From assembly GCA_030411725.1 (NCBI GenBank), contig MU839839.1, positions 310,001-374,000 on the forward strand: DNA of 64,000 bases, read 5' to 3'. Each line of letters opens with the position of its first letter. Positions within the stretch are counted from its first letter, which is position 1. This DNA comes from Echria macrotheca (lineage: Eukaryota > Ascomycota > Sordariomycetes > Sordariales > Schizotheciaceae). The position numbers and the translations under genes were made by a program. Below the pieces are notes generated by a model that had not been told where the DNA came from, searched no databases, and worked only from the letters and a program-made list of their open reading frames with translations. Shown here piece by piece: positions 22,680-34,541 of this stretch.

Positions 22680-24816
22680 ATGTCGCCTGTTCCGCCACGC
22701 TGGGCTGTTGCGGCTTTTGTGATATGCTGCTCTCTGTTTGCTCAACCCGGTCGGGCCTCCGCGCTGCCCGGCCCTGTCGTCGTCGATAACAGCGCGAAAC
22801 CCACGGCTGCCGCCCTGGCCGTCATCCCCAACGACGATGCCGTCTTCCTCAAGCGATGGGAGGTCGACCCTTCCCCCGGGACCCGAGCCTTTATAGGTTT
22901 CCGAGAGCGCGGAGTCATCGACCTCACGCGGCGGGATTGTCTCCCCAACGGCACCAATTTCTGCTTCGGGGACTCGGTCAACTTCTGTGCCAATTGCGGA
23001 ACCTGCTGTGTGAGCGGCCTTTACTGCTGCGGCTCCGGAGGCATATGTTGCGGCTCCGGGTGCTGTGCCAGCGGGCAGACATGCGATTCTTCGGGGAAGT
23101 GTGTGGTCTCGGGGTAAGTCAACAAGACGGCCGGCCGCCGGTTGAAAGGGGGACTAACCTAATCATTTATCCAGAGGCACCGTCACCGTCACCTCCATCT
23201 CCTTCGAGACCGTCACCCGAGTCGCTACGCAGGTAGCTACCGTTCTGCTAGTTGTCTTTGACACTTCGACAATCATCTCGACCGCCGAAACTACCATCTC
23301 CAATGCCGATACGCAGACCAACGTCGTCTGGACGACAACCACGGTCCTCGCCAAGCGGGCTCTTCCGACGGCTCAGCCGATCCTCCTCAGAAGAGAGGAT
23401 ATTGCGCCCGAACCTCGACTATCATGGAGCAAAGCGATAAGGGCGGCTTGGGCTTCGGTCACAGCCCGTCGGCTACCTCATGTCATCGATGATGCCGCCC
23501 CCATTGAGCGGAGGCAGGCTACCAAAGACCCGGACGCAGCAGCAACAGCACAGTCGACCATCACCGTGTTTGTCACCCAGACGACGGCCGTGACCGATGT
23601 TGTGTCAACGACGATCACAACGCAAACGACCTCATTTATTACGACGACGGTAATTGTGACAAAAACCATCGTCCTCGATGCCAAAACCACGATAGATGTA
23701 ACGTCCATCATGACCATTACGTCTCACCCACCAGTTACCCAGATAATTACCACAACGCAGAGTCCCATCATGACCGACTCAACCCCGTCAAGGACCTCGT
23801 CGTCGTCCTCAACCGCCACACCGATTGTTCCTGTTCCCTCTTCGTCTTCGTCGATTCAAACGCCTGCGATTGTCGGCATTGCCGTTGGCGGAACCGTATT
23901 CGCCATTATCATAGCGGCTATTGTCATATTTTTCGTCCGTCACCGTAGCAAGAAGGCCCGGGAGGATGAAAATCCGAACGCAGACCTCCCACCAGATGTA
24001 AACGCCCTGGAGATCCGACATCCCAGTTACCCGGTATTGGATCACTTTGCCGCCGCCGCGCCGGCGGCACACCACGCGACCAACTTTCAGGCTTCCGATG
24101 GTACGGCTGCCGGCGCCTATTTAGTGCCGAACAAGCCGAGCCCGAATAGCTCCATGAGCGGGCACCATCGCAACAGTTCCGGGGTCACGACGCTAGTCAG
24201 CACGCCGTTCTTTGGTGCTGCCGCGGCAGGAAACGGGAACGGCAGCGGAAATGGAAATGTCTCGAAGAAGGCAGATAGGGTATCGGCCATGACGACTGCA
24301 AGCAACCGGACCACCTTCTCGGCCGTACCGCCTGGTTCGGTGGTTGAGGTCCCCGGCAGCGAGCCGGATTGGTACGCTAACGACAACACCCGTCGGAGCA
24401 GCGGCGCGCCGTCGGGTACAACCTCGCCACCGCTGGGCATGGCCGAGTCTCCCCGGGCTTCGCAGCAACGTATGCCGCCGTTGCGTGCTAGTTCGTACGG
24501 CAGCATGGAGCCGGTGACTGCCGTGTCACAGCAGACGCCTACTGTGTACTTTCCCAACGATCCCGAGGTTTATATCCAGGCGGTGGAGGAGGCGTACGAG
24601 CAGACGTCGCCGCGCGAGCTGGACGGGGATGCTACGATGATTCGGGAGATGGGGACGCACCGACGGGAGGATCACGACGAGGTTGGGCATCTTAATCCGG
24701 GCGATGGACAGGGCCATCAGCGGGGGCACTCGTGGAGTTCTCAGCAGCGGTACGATGGGCACGATTACGGCGACCCGAATTCAAGGAGTCCGAGCGTGGC
24801 GCCTCCGCAACCATGA
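22680..24816 (+). CDS. Cys-rich single-pass plasma-membrane protein (sensor-like)
   Basis: Exons 22680-23113 and 23175-24816, with a 61-bp intron, give 691 residues. The order is a signal peptide (about 1-27) and an extracellular Cys-rich knot at about 87-145. The knot starts CLPNGTNFCFGDSVNFC and runs through several CC and CCxSG motifs, about 16 Cys in all. A long Thr/Val/Ile-rich stretch follows, with TTT- and VTVTS-type repeats likely to be O-glycosylated. A single membrane span (IVGIAVGGTVFAIIIAAIVIFFV) with an RHRSKKAR stop-transfer comes next. A disordered cytosolic tail of about 280 residues is rich in Ser/Thr/Pro. The plan resembles Wsc/Mid-type wall-stress sensors, though the Cys module is not a WSC domain. 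Function as a sensor is inference. Confidence 0.85.
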
Positions 24817-27044
24817 CCTATTACATCCGAAGCGAGAAGGACCAACAGAGATACAAAGGCACTAGGTTTCAGCAGGGAAATTCCGGCGTTTTTTCTGGGA
24901 GCGGCATTTTCAACACTCAACGACAAACGTCGACTTGCAACAGAGTTGGTAATGAACCATCGCGATTCGTCTGATATAATCACCACAGCAGATCTCGGAG
25001 CGAGCGCGTTTTGTTTCTGTTTATAAACATATATACGGGTTACATGGCAACTGGATACCCCCTCTCATCTTCACCTGCATTCTATCGTTACGTGGTTTCT
25101 ACCACGGGTACTGGTGTTCGATAATGGGATGGGATATATGATTGGGAAGTGGGGAGCAGCAGGGACAGCTTAGGAAGCATGGAATGCAGGAATGGAAAGG
25201 GAGACAAACAGACAGACAGAGGCACACCAAACTGTGGATGTACTACGATACCTAGCTGGGTTAAATAATGGAAACAACACGCAAAGTGTACACGGTGTAT
25301 GCATCATGCATTCTCCGTACGTTATGTGACCAGACGGCTTCGCTGCAAACACACCACATTACCACATGCTCCTCCTTCCAAGGGGACTGTTCGGCTTCTA
25401 GAATTTCCTAGGGCTGGCCCTCTAGGATGTTTTTGGGAAGTAGGAGATTCTACAGAGAGGGGGATAAAATGCTCTAGATTTGCTTTTAATCCAACCCGCC
25501 TCTCCAGATAGGATACATCACACACCCGTGGACAGCCCCCTTTCTTGTTTATAGTATCCTCTTGGAATGACATGCAACAGACTTCTCAATCCTACTAAAA
25601 ACAACCGCCTGACGCTTTGATTTGGTGAAGCAGAACAAGTAGAGGAGAAGTATGAATAGACATGTCCTGCCTTTTGGTAGCGTAGATATCTATTCCACAG
25701 ATAATTCCGTAGATAGACAGGCACCTTTGCTGATTTACCGTCCACCGATTACCGTCACCCAAGGACAGGGAGCCGATTCATATCTCGTCAGTGTCCTCCT
25801 GTCCGGAACAGTTTACCCCCTCCCAAGATAGGTACGTAGCCACATAGTCATACTGCTTGCTGCTCGCTCTAGACTGCACTGCAACACTGCAACGAAGTGA
25901 CCAAGTGGCGAGCTAAGTACCGCCGCCGACTAACAAGACACATGCCCGCCACAGACACACACTTCCCCGATATATTTAGACTGTGAATGTAAATAAAACA
26001 GTAGATTGCGTACTTGATGCAGCGCAGTCTCCTCGTTCGTCATCACGCATGGGGGCAAAAAACAACAACAATAGACATTCACATGCCCTGACTCCGAGAC
26101 TCACAGAACCATATATAGACAGACCGTTTCAACAGAGGAACCATGGATAAAATTTCCCAACCCATCTCTTTCTGTCGTCGTGATGAGGACGAGGACGAGG
26201 GAAACAGTCAACAGTATCCACACCACACCACACGCTCCCACCACTACTTCTCACCAGCTAGGCAAGCAGAGGGAGCACGTCCTACCTATGTTACGTATGT
26301 CTCGTCTCGGGACTACACAGCTCAAGCCGTTAAGCGTCAAGCGGTCCACATCCACCGCAACATCCACGTGGAGACATGGACACCGACACCGACACATCCA
26401 GTTTCTTCAAACACACCACCAGGCCATGAACGGGACGGGGACACCAAACAACACAACACCGAACCCCCAATCTCCCTCCCTCCTCTTCTCGACTAACAAG
26501 AATGTTTCAGTAGATATGTATCGCTCTCTCTTCATCTCCATGACAGTATACCCACCGCTCGAGGATGTTCCTTTGTGATAGTTCTAGACTCTGAGAGAAC
26601 GACAGGGCTCCTTCCCCCACACCGCCCGGCCGCCCGACTGCCCGCCCGAGGCGAGAGAGACGAGAGAAAGAGGAGAGAAAGACGAGATCCAAACCGCCCT
26701 CAACGTCTCGCGTACTGCGACGCTACAGACAAGCACAAACCCACCCACCCACCCCCCCCCCCGGGTTTTCAGACCGACTGACCGACATTCATCATACATC
26801 ACCAGGTCCATCGCCTCTCACAACACACTATACCACCATGAACAGACAAAACAAATTATTTATATGCCAACCACATCTATATATAACCCCAGCCCCACCA
26901 CACCCAGGTTCCAGGTTGTACCTGACAGAAAAAACCCCCCAAAAGAAAAACATGGCTCATCCAATCCCTTCCATTCATGCGAAACCACCTTTTCCTCACC
27001 CATAAACATTAAGAAACCACCCCTCCACCCCCTCTGAGAATGCA
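24817..27044. other. Gene-free stretch, 2.2 kb
   Basis: Lies between the 3' ends of two convergent genes. Short frames only; the plus-strand frame at 26143-26496 is His/Thr/Pro-rich and lacks any motif. Simple sequence includes a GACA run near 25206-25220 and a C-rich run near 26750-26762. Confidence 0.45.
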
Positions 27045-29598
27045 TCATCTCTCATACTTCGGCAGAGGTTCCACGCCATCAATCCCCTCCTCCGCCGCCG
27101 CCCCCGGCATCGCCCCAGACGACGACGGCCCCGCAACCGAAGCATACGTATAATTCGGCCCATAACTCTCCTCGTCCTCCGCGAAGACCGGCGCCGACGG
27201 CTCCATACCTCCTCCTCCTTCCAACCCATCCCCCCCTCCACCAACAAACGCAGGGGCGCTCGGACCGGCGGCGCTCGAGCTAGACCCTACACCGCCGTTC
27301 TCATAATCCTCGGGAAACTCGACCGGAGAACTCGCCTCGGCCAGCAACCTCCGCCTCTCCAGCTCTTGTTTATCCTCAGTTGCAGGCAAATGGGCAGCAG
27401 CACCCCCGAGATCCTCGAGCGTCGGCGCCGAGGCTTCTTCGCCCTGCACAGAAATTTCCGGCGGCGGCGGAGGGGCCGAGGAGGACGATGGCTGATCATC
27501 TGCGTCATAGATATTCTCCGGCCCTGACGCTAGATGACCAGAAGGTCCCGCGTCGGGCACCTCGGGCGGCTGGCTCGGCAGTAATCGCTGCTCGGCACGT
27601 CTGATGCGATCCTTCTCCGAGAGCGCACTTTCGAGCGCTTCTTCCGGCGGCGGGACATAGTACGGAGCCGATTCCGGTATACTGCCATGTGCTGGATTCC
27701 AGTACGAATACTGCTCCGGTGGTTGCGCGGGAAACGGCCCATATTCTTGAGGATGGTTCTCCGGTACGTATTCGTCCTCGGCGACTGTTTTCTGCCAATA
27801 CCCCTTTTCTTTATAATCGGTGCTCTGGACCGTTTGAGACCGAATCGAAGGCGCCACCTTCAACCGACTCGCCCCACGTAGACGACTGCTATCCGTGGTG
27901 CCCACCACCACCTCAAACAGTACGCAGATAACGCCTTTCTCTCGTCGAAGTCGATCCGTGTCAATAATGCTTGAACTCCACGATGGAAGACTGGCTGCGC
28001 CTGCATCGTAGGAACTACCGGTTAATCCCAGCGGAGCCACGGCGGACCCGAGTCTACTCCCAGTCTGCTTGCCGGTTTGTATCTGGTTCGCCAGCTTGCC
28101 GCCCAGGTCCACAATGACCTCGACATTATACTTGAACGTGATCATCTCGCCTGGGACGCCCTTGATGGTGGGAAAAACGTCCTCGGGTACCCGCACCGAA
28201 GTCGCAACACTCGCCGTCAGAGTAGCCGGATCGATGATCAGCGGAGTAAAGGTCTGGGATAGATCTTTCCGAAACACGCTGCAAGACCCGGCCGAAGACA
28301 GCGAAAGACCGCCGAGGCCCGTCTTCGACTTTGGGTAGTATTCGTCCTTTTCCAGCCTCCTGGCGTCTTCCTTCGACAACGGCGCCGAGTCTATCCGTCC
28401 CTGCCTGTAGAGAGTGACAATAACACCATGCATACTTTTTATCCGCCGGATGTGTTGGATGGAAACCTTGATCGGTACCACATCCCCAGCCAGACACCCG
28501 CCCCTAAGCAACTCGACCGTCGCTGTGATGGTCCGCTCCTTCGCAGAAGGCATCCGTTTCCCGCCTAGTGATGGATTCGACTTTGCCATAGTGTTGAGCT
28601 CACCAGCCCGATTCGGGCCCGAGCACGCGCTAACAGCACTGTCGCCGCTGACGCTACGCATGTCGCACTGCACAGGACTTTTGGCACGGTTCGTAGCGGT
28701 ATCCAGCCCGACTTCTTCGCCCACCACCGATAGCGAACCCTCGGTCGAGTTCTCGTTCGCTCTCGTCGAGTCCATATCCGACGCGGGTTCCTGCACCTCG
28801 GACGGGACATGGCCGACTTCCTTCTCCGCGTCGACCGTCCTCTTCTTTTTCGGTCGCTTCGATATGGGCTCGAGATAAATCGTGTGAGATTGTGGCACGG
28901 CAACCGGTCCTATGTCTACTTTCTCAACCAGATATATCTTGCGTTCGCAGCTCGTCGTCGGCGTTATCGATGTCGGCCGGGTAAGAGTGGCCGTGATCAA
29001 GTACGAAATAGTGCCCCGTTCAAACTGGCAGGCGCAAGATGGGTCAGCATCCACAAAAACAAAACAGCACAACTACACATACATCTATACTGCTCGGTAG
29101 ACTCTTTTTCGGGAAGACGAGGTCGAAATTAAACTCATATCTCCCCGGCTCGAGCCTGCCGTCGGAACTGAGGACCTGCTCATCGTGAAACAAGGGCGCG
29201 TAGCCATGCCCCAGGCTTTTCTGCCGCGCATTCCGGCCCGTGGTCGTCGGCACCTCGGCGGGATTGACGATGGGTTCATTAGAGGGCGCGCCGGGGCTTT
29301 TGTAGACGCGTACGTAGCCGTGCAGCGACACGGTGAGGTGGGTGATGCGGACGGGTTTGACGACGGTCAGAATAACGGCCCCCTGCACATGGTCGCCGGC
29401 GCCGTACTTCCGGTGCGGATCGGCGGGGCGGATGTGAAAATCGGCAACGTTGCGCGTACGCGATCGCAGGGGCAGACTGAAGCGAGAGAAAAAAGAGCGA
29501 CTGGCCGGATGCTCGTCCGCCGACACCGAGGTCGCTGACGAGGACGCGGGGGCGGAGACGGCGGCGCTGTTTTCGGCGGACTTCTGGTAGGGGCCCAT
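27045..29598 (-). CDS. palF: Arrestin-like pH-response regulator PalF/Rim8
   Basis: PalF binds the seven-transmembrane pH sensor PalH and links it to ESCRT in the alkaline signalling pathway that activates PacC. Exons on minus: 29598-29083 and 29024-27045, with a 58-bp intron, encode 831 residues. The arrestin N domain begins after RSRTRNVADFHIRPADPHRK and contains HVQGAVILTVVKPVRITHL, LHGYVRVYK, and LPSSIDFERGTISY across the splice. The arrestin C domain covers TITATVELLRGGCLAGDVVPI to CVLFEVVVGT. The tail is disordered, Pro/Glu-rich and ends PLPKYER, with several short Pro-Tyr segments that could recruit ubiquitin ligases. The match to the PalF N domain is strong. Upstream GCCAAG sites suggest PacC feedback. 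Confidence 0.92.
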
Positions 29599-31555
29599 CT
29601 ATGCGTACGGCATACGCCAGCAGCCGGGCGCTGCGCGGTCGTCGTCGATGGGGAGATGGTCTGTCTGCGAAGGCGAGGCTCGGGGTGTCGTGTCCGGGGG
29701 GGAACAAAAGAGTGGATGGTGGTGGTGTTTGGCGTTGGTGTCGACCGGCCGGGTATTTCCACCACGCTCGATCGAGGTCGGGGGGTCAATTCAGAGAGAT
29801 ACGGCGCGTGGGATAGCCGCTCCAAGACCCGACCCACGCGAGCACGAGTCGAAGCTGGGAGCCGGCATGCGGCGCTGCACGGCGTCCAGAAGCGTCTGAG
29901 CGCGTCGTTGTCGTCGCTGCGAGCCCCAGGTCGACCAGCGAAGCCAAGATTACGTGGATTGCGGGCGCTTTCACCTCTGAGAGTTGCATATGCCAAGGCG
30001 GCGACAGGCTGATGCTTGGCTAAGGTTTGCCAAGAGGAGTGAGGATGTGGGAGTGAGAAGAAACTCAGGACGACATCACTCAGCTCCCCGCCACTTGTCA
30101 GCAGGAGCCGCTCTCAGCGGCCAGTTGCCCCCCAGTCAGGAAGGGAAGTCCCCCGTGGAGCGCAGAGGGGCAGTTGATGAGACCCCAGCCGGTTTGCAGT
30201 CCAGAAACATCCCGCAGATCCGGCCTCCGGGTGGGACTCGAGCGGCTGACCACAGCGAGAGTTACCTGTGTGTGTGCTGTGGCCCTCGATCCGACATGTC
30301 TGTCTCAGACCATCCCAAACCGAGTTTATCAGCAGCGTCTAGAGGGAGCACACTTCGGCCGGCCTGGCGCACACGCTGCAGGGAAAGGGGAGAGATGGTG
30401 TTGGAGTGACCCCCGCATGAACTTCAATGCTACACCCAGCAGCAGCCGGAGACACGGTCGATAGAGCCGAAAGAAGAAGCCTTTGGACCTATGTATTTTC
30501 TCATCACAAAAATCAAGCTCTTTTGCCTCGCTCTCTTGGTAGGGCTGGCCCCTTGGCGTCCGTCCTTGGCCTGCGCGTCACGTCGAAACACTCGTCGCGG
30601 GTCCATCCTGGGGGTCATGTCAGAGGAGCTGGGGAAAGGAGTTTGTTCATGGGTCCGGAAGCTCGGCACACCGGCGGCGAGATCCTGCCGGTTGCTTGAT
30701 GCGTTTTGGTATGGGGGAGGGTGTGATTGGTGAATTCGCAATCTCGACGCCCGAGAGTAAGTTAGCGGATACAATATCAGATCCGGGTTGGGTTGGCGTC
30801 GGGAAACCTGCCGTGTCGCTTTCGCTTTTGATTTCGATAGTGAGCTACGATTTCGTCACTGAGCCGCGAAGCCATGTCCAAGTTTTCCTCTCCCAGGGTT
30901 AGAGTACTATGGTGGCACGGCTCGCCTCGAATACCGATAGTTGTCTGCAGCGTGCGTATACCTGTGACCTGTGTGGGAGGACGTCCTTTCGGCTGCCGGG
31001 TGCGAGGTGCCATGCGAGCAGGAATCTCGGTTCCAGCCAGACTGGTACTGCAGTTATCTGGACAGATGGGATCAAAAGGAAGGTGGTCGTCGGCTGCACG
31101 ATCGGGAGGGCAGTCGATCGCTCGCTTGGCGAACGAGGCGTTGCTTGGCTCCTTCCAGAAGCTTGTGAAAACACACCTGGTACGTGCAAGTGCTCGCACC
31201 TGATACCACTGCAGCTAGACACTGTCAAACAGAAATCCAACAGCTGTCGTACCTGCCTCAAAAATACCAGAATATGCCCCATGATAACTCGAATCCCAAC
31301 TATCGGGCACCATCATCATGATCAGAATCCAGAAAGACCCTTCGTGATACCCGGACTGTCAGAAAGCGAGTCACCCGCCAAGGCGCCGATGGCACCACCG
31401 GCTCTCGCCGTGAAACATGCCGCGCCGGTGTCGCTCGGTCTCTCACCGCGCAGTACTGCAGTTGGCTGTCAATTAGCTTCCGTGACGGGCACTCTCAAAG
31501 AAAGGACCGCAACTCTGTAGACACCTAGACGACCACACCTCGCGCAACAGACAAT
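29599..31555. other. Divergent intergenic region between palF and the F-box gene
   Basis: About 2 kb, with no supported gene. The part next to palF carries the PacC-type site cluster listed separately. The rest shows only short frames without features. Confidence 0.45.
29943..30034. promoter_or_regulatory. Cluster of four GCCAAG (PacC/Rim101 consensus) sites upstream of palF
   Basis: GCCAAG occurs on plus at 29943-29948, 29992-29997 and 30029-30034, and on minus at 30015-30020 (read as CTTGGC on plus). All fit the PacC core GCCARG and lie 345-436 bp upstream of the palF start. In budding yeast Rim101 represses RIM8, so direct feedback is plausible. Binding is not shown by sequence alone. Confidence 0.5.
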
Positions 31556-33544
31556 ATGAGAGACATCACCGACCTCCCGCATGACCTCTTCCTCCTCGTA
31601 ATATCCCACCTGCCCCCGCGGACGTGCATCGCATGTCGCTCCGTCTCGCGCCAATGGCTCGCCGCCTTCACCACCGACGCGACCTCGCTCCTCCTGCTGC
31701 GCTGGAACTTTCCCAGGTGTCGTGAGCTCCGCCTGTATGCCGCATCATCTTCATCACGTCATGATTTATCACACAACGCCGCCGCTGAGGTCGCGCATTT
31801 CGCCGAAACGCACCGGCGCCCCGGAGCCTGGACGGCGACCTTCGCCGATGTGGCACGTCGGTACCACAACCTGCGGCACGCGCAGCCGCGGGCCCTCGAA
31901 AAGCTCGACGTGGTAGACTCCCACTACGGTGGCGGTTGTGTGTTTTCATTCTACGGCGTAGCGCCGTGGAACCGCTTCCTGCGGCTCGACGACAAGACGG
32001 CCAACTTCCACTATCCCGACCCGACCTGGTCCTTCAGCCAGGACGATGGGGTCCTAGTATTTCCTGGAGGCAACATGCCCGGCCAGCCGGAGGGACATGT
32101 CTACCAGGTGCTCGACCTCGCCACCAACGAGAAGACCACAGTCCCGTTCGACGTGCGCCAGAAACACGTCCGGCGTGTCAGACTAGCAGAGGGCGTGCTG
32201 ATCTTTGAATGGGCCGAGGGCGCCGCCTACCACCAGCTCAACGACCGCGAGGTGGTCCACCGCCATTTTGTCTCAGCATTCGACGTCGTCCGGACCGGCT
32301 CCGGCCCCAGGTGGACCGTCACCTTCCGGTCCGAGTGGAAACTGCACTTCCTAGGTCTCCCCCTGAACCGGTCCGATCGTTTCTTCTCGGCGCACACGTC
32401 GAGTCACTACGCCGTCTACTTTTGGCAGCCGAACCGCTCGCTCTACCAGGACGACCCGATCGAGCAGATCGCCGTGTGGGACATCTCTTCTCCTTCTACC
32501 TATAAACCGTCCGAAGATCCCAACGGTGACAGACGGCCCGCTCCGGGACGCGCACAAACCACACCCACCGGACTATGGAGCGGCGGACTCGGCCTCGGTT
32601 TTGTGTCCCGGACACCATCCGCGCCGCCCGGGCCAAAGACAGACGACTCTCCCGTCAAAGAACCGCCACCACCAACGACCCCAGCTCCGAGCGGTCCGCA
32701 AGTAATCCGCCGCATGGCCTGGCGCGAACTCGACCACCTCGGCCTCCGCCAGCGCGCCACGCCCCAGCTGCGCACGCTCGCCCTGGACCAACATAACCTG
32801 TACTTCGTAGAAGAAGAACACAGATGGGCAAACGGCCAGCACAGCTCCCTCATCCCGCCGCGCGTCCACCTCGTCCGCTGCACCGGAATCCCCATCGTCC
32901 CCATTGTCCCCCTCCCCCAAACCACCACTAGTGCCGTCTCACCTCCTCCAGAAGGCCCCGTCCACGGTCCAATCTGGGTCCACGAGTGCGGCGCAGACGG
33001 AGACACAAACATGAATTTCTGCCGGCGATCTTCTCCGTCACCACCACAGTCCCTTCCCCAAGAAGAAACCACGACGACGACACAACCTTTCTTCCTCCCA
33101 TCACCACCACCACCACCACCACCAGCGCCGTCCACTAAAAGCGACTGGTTCCTATCGACACAACACCAGAGAGACAAGCGCTACGCCCCCTGCTGGCGAC
33201 ACGAGGACTTCCCCTACCTGACAGTCACAGAAATGCTCGACGCCGACGCCGGCGTCCGTGTCACAGCGAGGCATTGTTTCATGCTCGAGACGCTGTCGGT
33301 GCACGTCCGGCCGGGGATGATAGCCGTTGCGAACAACAACCCATCCCCCGATGAGAACGAAAAGAACAAGAAAGGGAAGGGGAGGAATAAAAAGGAAGAA
33401 AAAGTGGCGGCGTCGAGGACGGCCGAGGTCCAGTTCGGCGATGAGATGTGGGCTGAGCTGATGGGACGGGGGTATATCGGGGGGGATGAGCGGTGGGTCG
33501 TGGGGGAGGATGAGGGGGGGAGGGTTACCGTTTTGCGGTTTTAG
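31556..33544 (+). CDS. F-box protein with unidentified C-terminal region
   Basis: A single frame of 662 residues. Residues about 3-48 form a clear F-box (ITDLPHDLFLLVISHLPPRTCIACRSVSRQW), the Skp1-binding module of SCF ubiquitin ligases. The remainder contains repeated beta-type segments (VLDLATNEKTTVPFD, HVRRVRLAEGVLIFEWAE, QIAVWDISSP) like the WD/kelch-like propeller of many fungal F-box proteins, though no canonical repeat is visible. Pro/Thr-rich insertions lie at about 315-385 and 500-525, and a Lys-rich insertion near 605-620. The substrate is unknown. No introns are needed, and TAG at 33542-33544 ends the frame. Confidence 0.85.
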   Translation: MRDITDLPHDLFLLVISHLPPRTCIACRSVSRQWLAAFTTDATSLLLLRWNFPRCRELRLYAASSSSRHDLSHNAAAEVAHFAETHRRPGAWTATFADVARRYHNLRHAQPRALEKLDVVDSHYGGGCVFSFYGVAPWNRFLRLDDKTANFHYPDPTWSFSQDDGVLVFPGGNMPGQPEGHVYQVLDLATNEKTTVPFDVRQKHVRRVRLAEGVLIFEWAEGAAYHQLNDREVVHRHFVSAFDVVRTGSGPRWTVTFRSEWKLHFLGLPLNRSDRFFSAHTSSHYAVYFWQPNRSLYQDDPIEQIAVWDISSPSTYKPSEDPNGDRRPAPGRAQTTPTGLWSGGLGLGFVSRTPSAPPGPKTDDSPVKEPPPPTTPAPSGPQVIRRMAWRELDHLGLRQRATPQLRTLALDQHNLYFVEEEHRWANGQHSSLIPPRVHLVRCTGIPIVPIVPLPQTTTSAVSPPPEGPVHGPIWVHECGADGDTNMNFCRRSSPSPPQSLPQEETTTTTQPFFLPSPPPPPPPAPSTKSDWFLSTQHQRDKRYAPCWRHEDFPYLTVTEMLDADAGVRVTARHCFMLETLSVHVRPGMIAVANNNPSPDENEKNKKGKGRNKKEEKVAASRTAEVQFGDEMWAELMGRGYIGGDERWVVGEDEGGRVTVLRF

Positions 33545-34541
33545 AGTCTCTTCTCTTTTCTTTCATTTTTTTCTTTCTTTCTTTCAGACCGCCACCGCCA
33601 GGTCACTAGGTTGTCTTTTGGGGTTGTTGGGGTTTGTTGGGTGGGGGGAAGTTATGCATATGTATATACATGTGAACGAGGATAAGGTAGATCCTCGCGA
33701 GGTAGAATAGAGGTAGAGGGTGAGATTTTTTTACCTTTTTCGGTGTGAGAGACCTGTTCGTGTGAGACACATGTTCGTGTGAGAGACCTGTTGGTGGTGG
33801 TGATGGTGGTAGTTAAGACCTAGAAGAATAAATCATGATTCTCCGAGAAGCAGAGTAGCATATACATGACGGCAAAGCGACTCAATAACTACCAACTACC
33901 TAGTCAACGTCCGTTCTACCCGGGTAGTAGTAGTAGCAGCAGCAGGAAACATGAATCGATGGATGATGACCTTGACCACCTCGGTTTGTGTACTCCGTAC
34001 ATGATGGCTGATGCCAAGACGACTCGATAACCACTCGAACTCGATGTCTGTCGGAGCCCCCAGAAAGTTGACACTCGAAATGGGTTCCTCCCGTTTCTTC
34101 GACACATCGAAACGCTATGTCACAACTAACCATTTTAGAGACTCGTAAGGATAATAACACGTCTCCTTCCCTGTCATCACTTTCCGTAATATTCGCAGAC
34201 GTGATAGATCCCCTGCCCTTGGCCACATAAAGTGATTTTCCAACCAAATTCCATCCCCCAACCGCATGTAAACACAGTAGCCAATCGTCAATGCCACGTA
34301 ATTGAATATTTCTGGTTGTATTAAACTCCTCCGAATAAGCCTCTCCTTCGTCACCACCCCCTTATAAGCCTTTTCAGACGTGGATATCGTTACACTCAAG
34401 TGAATGAAAGAGAAAAACCATCCCCCCTCTTCCCCGTCGTATACATGGGAATCGCCATTCCGTAACCAATAACACCTACTACCCGACGCCTTATCCATAC
34501 CTAATCCAGGATAGTGTATATACAGTCCCCCACTTCAAAAC
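33545..34541. other. Intergenic between convergent genes
   Basis: No gene seen. It contains the 17-bp tandem repeat at 33743-33793 and T-rich runs just after the F-box gene stop. Confidence 0.45.
33743..33793. repeat. Tandem repeat, 17-bp unit x3
   Basis: Three head-to-tail copies of GTGTGAGAGACCTGTTC, the middle one with three differences and the last with one. It sits about 200 bp after the F-box stop codon. Confidence 0.8.

Noticed and set aside
26143..26496. 117-codon plus-strand frame
   Set aside because: His/Thr/Pro composition follows from the local CAC/CCA-rich sequence. No signal, domain or splice site.
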